Shown one piece after another: positions 58,770-64,000 of a stretch of 64,000 bases of DNA. Both the position numbers and the translations under genes were made by a program. This DNA comes from Planctomycetota bacterium. Its GTDB lineage: Bacteria; Planctomycetota; Phycisphaerae; Sedimentisphaerales; Anaerobacaceae. Each line of letters opens with the position of its first letter. Position 1 is the stretch's first letter. The DNA lies in NCBI GenBank assembly GCA_014384025.1, contig JACNGQ010000188.1, positions 1 through 64,000 on the forward strand, in the 5' to 3' direction. Below the pieces are notes generated by a model. The model searched no databases, was not told the DNA's origin, and worked only from the letters and a program-made list of their open reading frames with translations.

Positions 58770-60017
58770 ATGTACGCATTTATATCCATCATAATATCGT
58801 TGGCTGTGCTGGTAACGCTGCTGCGTCTGAAGGTCAAAATCGGCCTGGCCATGCTGCTGTCGGCCTGTCTTTTGGCATTACTTCTGGGTGTTTGGCCGCC
58901 GGACCTCGGGCGGACGTTGACTAAAGAATGGCAAAACAAGCCGCTAACACAAACGACGGGCTATCTTTTCATCTCGCTAACGGCCCTGCTTCTGCTGGTC
59001 AATGTCATCGGCGCTGCGATGGAGGAAACCGGCCTTTCTAAGCGGCTGGTTCCGGCCATGCAGGACCTGTTCAAAAGCCGAAGGTTTGCCCTGGCGCTGA
59101 TACCGCTGATGATGGGAATGCTGCCCACGCCCGGCGGCATCATGCTCTCGGCTCCCATGGTGCGCGATGCCGGCGATAAAATCGGCGTCGAGCGCAGCCG
59201 GCTGGCTGCTATAAACTTCTTTTTCCGCCATCAATGGGAACCCGTCTGGCCTCTTTTCCCGTCCATACCCCTTGTCCAAACCCTCCTTGGTATCTCGGCA
59301 TTAAAGCTCTATTCTTACCACATCGTTCTGACAGGTGCCGGTATCCTTGGCGGTATCATTGTTCTGCTGATGTTTGGCATACCGCCGAAGCAGCCCAACC
59401 ACATTCAGGTCAAACGCCACATCGGCCATAATTTACTCGACTTCCTGCACGCCTTCTGGCCTATCGCATTTACCGCCGGTTTATATGTTGCCTTTGACCT
59501 GCCCCCTGCGGTCGGTATCTTTTTGGCCATTATTGGTCTGCTTTTGATACACAAAGTCCCGTTTAAGAGATGGTTGTCTGTCTTTAAAGCCGCTCGCGAG
59601 CCGGACATGGTCCTGCTTATTTTCGGCGCGCTGTTTTTTAAGCTAAACCTCCAGGCTGGCAGTGCCATCGACAGCGTTGTTGAATTTCTCACAAATGCCC
59701 ATGCCCCCCCGGGTTTGCTTCTGTTCACTCTGCCAATGTTGGTTGGCTTCTCGACAGGAGTAACGGTGGCTACCGTCGCAATTACCTATCCGTTCCTTAT
59801 CGCCTTTATCGGTACCGGGTCCGAGGCTAAAATGGGGCTCGAAACTCTGGCCTTTTCAGGCTTGCTTTTCGGCCTTTGGCTCACGCCGGTTCACCTGTGC
59901 ATTGCCCTCTCGGCCAGTTTCTTTCAAACTTCGCTGCTCAAAATCATCTCAAAACTGCTGCTCCCCAGCGCGGCTGTCGCAATCGCCGGCATACTTATGG
60001 CTCTCTTTTGCAGCTAA
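58770..60017 (+). CDS. DUF401 family membrane protein
   Basis: Multi-TM; MMGMLPTPGGIMLSAPMV; FFFRHQWEPVWPLFPSIPL. Confidence 0.85.
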   Translation: MYAFISIIISLAVLVTLLRLKVKIGLAMLLSACLLALLLGVWPPDLGRTLTKEWQNKPLTQTTGYLFISLTALLLLVNVIGAAMEETGLSKRLVPAMQDLFKSRRFALALIPLMMGMLPTPGGIMLSAPMVRDAGDKIGVERSRLAAINFFFRHQWEPVWPLFPSIPLVQTLLGISALKLYSYHIVLTGAGILGGIIVLLMFGIPPKQPNHIQVKRHIGHNLLDFLHAFWPIAFTAGLYVAFDLPPAVGIFLAIIGLLLIHKVPFKRWLSVFKAAREPDMVLLIFGALFFKLNLQAGSAIDSVVEFLTNAHAPPGLLLFTLPMLVGFSTGVTVATVAITYPFLIAFIGTGSEAKMGLETLAFSGLLFGLWLTPVHLCIALSASFFQTSLLKIISKLLLPSAAVAIAGILMALFCS

Positions 60018-60114
60018 ACATATTCATTTGGTTGACCAAAACTCAACGGATGATAAAATTAAACAGGAATATGAAAATCTAATCAGGTCCAAATCTTCGT
60101 CAAAGGAGAAAACA

Positions 60115-60705
60115 TTGCGGGTAATCGATAGTATCTTTGAAGCTGTTTTTCTTATGGGTTTTATTATAGGCTTCGTGATTCGAAAGATATACACAGTAAG
60201 ATGCAGAAACAGCAAAGCCATAAGAAAGTACAAAAGCGTAGTAGATATCATCCTTCTTAGCGCTGCCGGTATCGGCATGATTTTACCTTTTTTCTTTATG
60301 TTTACAACATTGCTGGACTTTGCCGATTATCACCTTCCTGGATGGCTGGGATGGATAGGCACGGCTATTTTTGCAATGGCACTTCTGCTCTTGTGGAGAT
60401 CTCACGCGGACCTCGGCCGTAACTGGTCGGCAATACTGCAAATAAGGCACGAACACTCGCTCATAACCAACGGCATATACCGCCATATACGCCATCCGAT
60501 GTATGCGGCACATCTGCTTTGGGCGATTGCACAAGGATTGTTATTGGAAAACTGGCTTGCGGGCTGGGCCTTTCTTGTGGTTTTTGTGCCACTGTATCTG
60601 ATTCGGGCCCCCAAAGAGGAACAGATGATGCTTGAGCAATTCGACGAGCAGTACCGTCAGTACATCACCCGCACCGGCGGGATTATTCCGCGGTTTTGGA
60701 AATAA
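60115..60705 (+). CDS. Isoprenylcysteine carboxyl methyltransferase-like membrane protein, TTG start
   Basis: AAAGGAG SD before TTG at 60115; GIYRHIRHPMYAAHLLWAIAQGLLL; APKEEQMMLEQFDEQYRQY. Confidence 0.85.
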   Translation: MRVIDSIFEAVFLMGFIIGFVIRKIYTVRCRNSKAIRKYKSVVDIILLSAAGIGMILPFFFMFTTLLDFADYHLPGWLGWIGTAIFAMALLLLWRSHADLGRNWSAILQIRHEHSLITNGIYRHIRHPMYAAHLLWAIAQGLLLENWLAGWAFLVVFVPLYLIRAPKEEQMMLEQFDEQYRQYITRTGGIIPRFWK

Positions 60706-60844
60706 AAACAAATGCCCCAGTTAATGTCCTGTAACAGGGATTAAGACTTTCGACCGTGTATGGTTTGAAAGCAGACTCTCTATAAGAGAGATAAGACAGT
60801 TGTATCCACTCTCTCTAAAATAATAAACTCAACAAACCCAGAAG

Positions 60845-61666
60845 CTATGGATGAGTTGGTGTATAACCTAATTTTCCCCAGCAGCCCTTCTGCATCATGT
60901 AAAGGTCCCTGTAGCCCGCCTCTGTTTCGGGTGTCCAGTTGCCCTGGTGGCTGCGCTCCACAAGCTTGGCACGCTTTATCGTATCGATGCCTTTCCATTT
61001 CCAATGGTCGCTGTGCCCGTCCGCAAAAGATATAGTCGTACCGTCTCCGTGTCGCACCGGAGGGTCGTCCCACCACTGCTCTTGGTCATAATGTACGGCA
61101 AAGGCGTCCGGTGTCATCCAGCCCTCGTCAATAAAAACAAGCCTGTAGGCAGGTGCAGGATTGGTAATTTCGGTCCTTTTCTTGATATGTGCGCCGCGCA
61201 CCCCCTGAGTCGGAGGATGGTTAACAGCATTCATGGAAAACATTATTGCGTATGTCATCGCCTCTTCTTTACGGCCCGTCGGACACTTGTACATCTTGGT
61301 GTCCTTTACATAAGGCCACAATGCCCCGTCTTTTATTGCCTGTTCCTGTGCTTCCTGTTGGTCCCACCCGGTATTAAGCCCATCCACCCAGGCAATTTCA
61401 CCTGCATGCTTGCCCCAGCCGGTGGTGGCATTGCTGTAGCCTATCGCGCCGTTGACCAAAACATCGTCATTGTCATCAGCATACATAATCCACGCCATCG
61501 TCAACTGTTTTAAGTTGCTCAGGCAAACCGCACGCTTGCCCTGTTCCTTGACGCGGTTCAGTGCCGGCATCAATATGGCCATCAGCACTGCGATAATGGC
61601 GATTACAACCAAAAGTTCTATTAATGTAAACCCTCTTCGCTTACCCATAACGTTACTCCTCAACAT
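60845..61666 (-). CDS. DUF1559-type prepilin-like protein (copy 1)
   Basis: [54 protein letters not shown]. Confidence 0.88.
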   Translation of the reverse strand: MLRSNVMGKRRGFTLIELLVVIAIIAVLMAILMPALNRVKEQGKRAVCLSNLKQLTMAWIMYADDNDDVLVNGAIGYSNATTGWGKHAGEIAWVDGLNTGWDQQEAQEQAIKDGALWPYVKDTKMYKCPTGRKEEAMTYAIMFSMNAVNHPPTQGVRGAHIKKRTEITNPAPAYRLVFIDEGWMTPDAFAVHYDQEQWWDDPPVRHGDGTTISFADGHSDHWKWKGIDTIKRAKLVERSHQGNWTPETEAGYRDLYMMQKGCWGKLGYTPTHP

Positions 61667-61780
61667 ACTATAGATACCTCGTTGTCTGGCCGTGTATAGT
61701 TTGAAAGTAAACTTACAACAAAATAGAATATATAGCTTATTGATTTTTACTCAAAAAATCAACTAAAAAATGAGCCAAAG

Positions 61781-62689
61781 CTATTGTTGAGTTGGCGTAT
61801 AACCTAACTTCCCCCAGCATCCCCTCTGCATCCTGTACAGATCCTGATAACCTGAGGATGTCGATGGCGCCCAGCTGGTATTGGGCCCCGTATTTTCCTC
61901 GTCTCTTGCATGCTTTATCGTATCGGTACCCTTCCACTTCCAGTGGTCGGCGTGCCCATCTGCGAATGAAAGGGTCGTCCCGTCCCCGTGCCGGACCGGA
62001 GGGCTGTCAAACCATGTCTCTTGTAGATACCAGACGGCGTAGGCATCCGAAGTCATATAGCCTTCATCGATAAAAACGAGTCTGAGGGCAGGCGACGGGT
62101 TGGTAATTTCGCTCATATTCTTTACGTGCGCGCCGCGTACTCCCTGAGTCCAGGTATGGTTTACGGCGTTCATGGAGAACATGATAGCGTATGTCAGCGC
62201 CTGTGGTAGGCCATTGTCGAGGCGCCTCCCAGTAGGGCACTTGTAAATATCGACATTCTTTATATAAGGCCACAAGGCGCCGTCTTTGATTCCTTGAATC
62301 TGAACGTCCGGGTCTGTGGTACTAAACGCGTCGATCCAGGCAAGTTCTTTTCTATGGTCGCCCCACGCCAGGTTCTGATTGCTGAAGCCTATGGCGCCAT
62401 TGACGAGTTTCCCGTCGTTTTCATCGGCATACATAATCCATGCAAGTCCCATCTGCTTGAGATTGCCAAGGCAGACCATGCGCTTGCCCTGTTCCCTGGC
62501 GCGGTTCAGTGCCGGCATTAATATGGCCATCAGCACTGCGATAATGGCGATTACAACCAAAAGTTCTATTAATGTAAATCCTGCTCTGCGAAGTACATCA
62601 TTACGAAGCATGAGTCCTCTTCGCTTACCCATAATTATACTCCTTAACTTACTCTCGGCAACCCGTTGCATGGTCCTGATATGTTGCAC
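61781..62689 (-). CDS. DUF1559-type prepilin-like protein (copy 2)
   Basis: [53 protein letters not shown]; tandem paralog of copy 1. Confidence 0.88.
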   Translation of the reverse strand: MQHIRTMQRVAESKLRSIIMGKRRGLMLRNDVLRRAGFTLIELLVVIAIIAVLMAILMPALNRAREQGKRMVCLGNLKQMGLAWIMYADENDGKLVNGAIGFSNQNLAWGDHRKELAWIDAFSTTDPDVQIQGIKDGALWPYIKNVDIYKCPTGRRLDNGLPQALTYAIMFSMNAVNHTWTQGVRGAHVKNMSEITNPSPALRLVFIDEGYMTSDAYAVWYLQETWFDSPPVRHGDGTTLSFADGHADHWKWKGTDTIKHARDEENTGPNTSWAPSTSSGYQDLYRMQRGCWGKLGYTPTQQ

Positions 62690-62917
62690 CCGATCCTGTT
62701 CTTTATCACCTCTATTTTATCTAACGCAGTATTATACCGCAAATACGGTTGTTTTGCAAATTATTTTAATCCGATTCTCAATCCTTAATATTCGGTCCCA
62801 ATAGTACAGGGGTAATAATAAATTGAAATCTCCTCTGCTCATCAACGCACGATATTATAGGATTCGACTCCAATGTCAAAATAGGAAGCATGTTTAGGTG
62901 GAAAAATCAGTCAAAAA

Positions 62918-63085
62918 CGCTCACAGTAAAAAACAAAAATAAAAAATTTCAAAAATATTTTTATTCTCTTCTACATAAGCACTTAGCTCAATTCTGTCCC
63001 CACAAAATTCCCGAATTTTCGGTTCATTTGTGCACACTCATCCAATTATAGAGGGACTGCTTTTTCACCCTTCATAAAGGAGTAA
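62918..63085 (+). repeat. Diverged copy of the repeat at 25748-25920
   Basis: GTCAAAAACGCTCAC..AAAAACAAAAAT..; CCAATTATAGAGGGACTGCTTTTT vs CTAATTATAGAGGGATGACTTTTT. Confidence 0.7.
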
Positions 63086-63347
63086 CTTCAAAATTAGAAG
63101 CACGAAACACGAAATCCTAAGCAAGTTCGAAATTCTAATATTCAAAATCTCAAAGCTTACTGTTTCAAGCATTTGGATTTTGGTCATTTAATTTTGTTTC
63201 GTATTTCGATATTCGCATTTCGGATTTCAAATAAGCGGAGGCCGGAAAATCCGAGTTACTTTTGACATACCGATATGGCTGGAGAAACCTTGTGTTTGCC
63301 TGCTCCTTCTCTGTCGCCGACTCCGCTACGGCTATCCTTTCCGCCGC

Positions 63348-63827
63348 ATACCCCTGACAAAGGGCAAGTTTACAATCGTTGACCCCGAAGATTACGATAG
63401 GCTCAGCAAGTACAATTGGCACGTCACTAAGAACGGCAGCACATTTTATGCCAAGCGCAACGCCCCCACAAGAAAAGACACGAGCCCCATTTACATGCAC
63501 CGTTGTATAATAAAAGTCCCCCTCGGCTGCGTCGTTGACCACATCAACCATAACGGCCTCGACAATCGCCGGGCAAACCTCCGCCCCGCCACCCGCGCCC
63601 AGAACAACCGCTACTCGAAAAAAAGAAAAAACACCCGCTCGAAATACAAAGGTGTAAGCTACTACTCCCGCGAAAAACAGTTCGTCGCTAAAATAACAAC
63701 CGACGGCAAAACCGTCAAGCTTGGATACTTCGAAGACGAAGTCGAAGCCGCAAAGGCATATGATAAAGCTGCCAGGAAGTACCATAAGGAGTTTGCTTAT
63801 CTGAATTTTCCGCGAACAAAAGCCTAA
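63348..63827 (+). CDS. HNH/AP2-domain endonuclease (homing-type); 5' start unclear
   Basis: In-frame IPLTKGKFTIVDPEDYDRLSKYNWHVTKNGSTFYAKR upstream of called ATG 63495; VVDHINHNGLDNRRANLRPAT; KYKGVSYYSREKQFVAKI..LGYFEDEVEAAKAYDKAA. Confidence 0.82.
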   Translation: MPLTKGKFTIVDPEDYDRLSKYNWHVTKNGSTFYAKRNAPTRKDTSPIYMHRCIIKVPLGCVVDHINHNGLDNRRANLRPATRAQNNRYSKKRKNTRSKYKGVSYYSREKQFVAKITTDGKTVKLGYFEDEVEAAKAYDKAARKYHKEFAYLNFPRTKA

Positions 63828-64000
63828 AGCGCAATCGCAGCCTTATTTCTGTTTCAAAAAAATAAAAAACCTTTGACCTGATTCATATAAAAAGCAAAGG
63901 TCGATTGTTTCTGAAATAATAGATGAGTGTATTATTTTTATTCGTAGTCTTATTTCAGGTGACTCAGGAATTGCTTCAATTCCTCAAGAGCAGGAGATTC

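Noticed and set aside
63165-63785. 206-aa minus-strand ORF
   Set aside because: Antisense to the HNH/AP2 coding sequence.

Overview
64 kb window that reads like a Planctomycetes/Phycisphaerae-type genome or MAG contig (inferred from gene families and compositional style, not proven). Housekeeping genes: mnmE-like GTPase, mutS, glyS, asnS, prmC, apt, sigma-70, ispG, lepB, degP/htrA. Surface or secreted genes: dockerin protein, PA14 multidomain protein, two DUF1559-type pseudopilins, glycoside hydrolases, S41 protease, and three tandem DUF4097-like repeat proteins. AT-rich accessory islands carry dgt, a divergent PD-(D/E)XK-like/HNH nuclease pair, an FRG-domain gene truncated at a tandem TIR element, and a HipA-like kinase/HIRAN gene pair. 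Most interesting items: (i) a two-gene HipA-like kinase + HIRAN operon with ATGA overlap and no HTH antitoxin; (ii) three tandem DUF4097-like paralogs, each with its own homogenised turn motif (HNG, SSG/SYG, DVG); (iii) an excisionase-HTH + double Clp_N fusion without an ATPase domain; (iv) a 38-aa, 9-Cys microprotein absent from the ORF track; (v) a blaR1/M56 gene with two in-frame stops and one frameshift beside an intact blaI; (vi) two exact-period 204-bp tandem units with 17-bp terminal inverted repeats replacing the 3' end of an FRG gene; (vii) a short leader ORF running into a perfect 11-bp hairpin next to a second hairpin; (viii) a ~600-bp inverted repeat pair flanking prmC and the Clp_N fusion. 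No CRISPR array, rRNA or convincing tRNA was found by reading.
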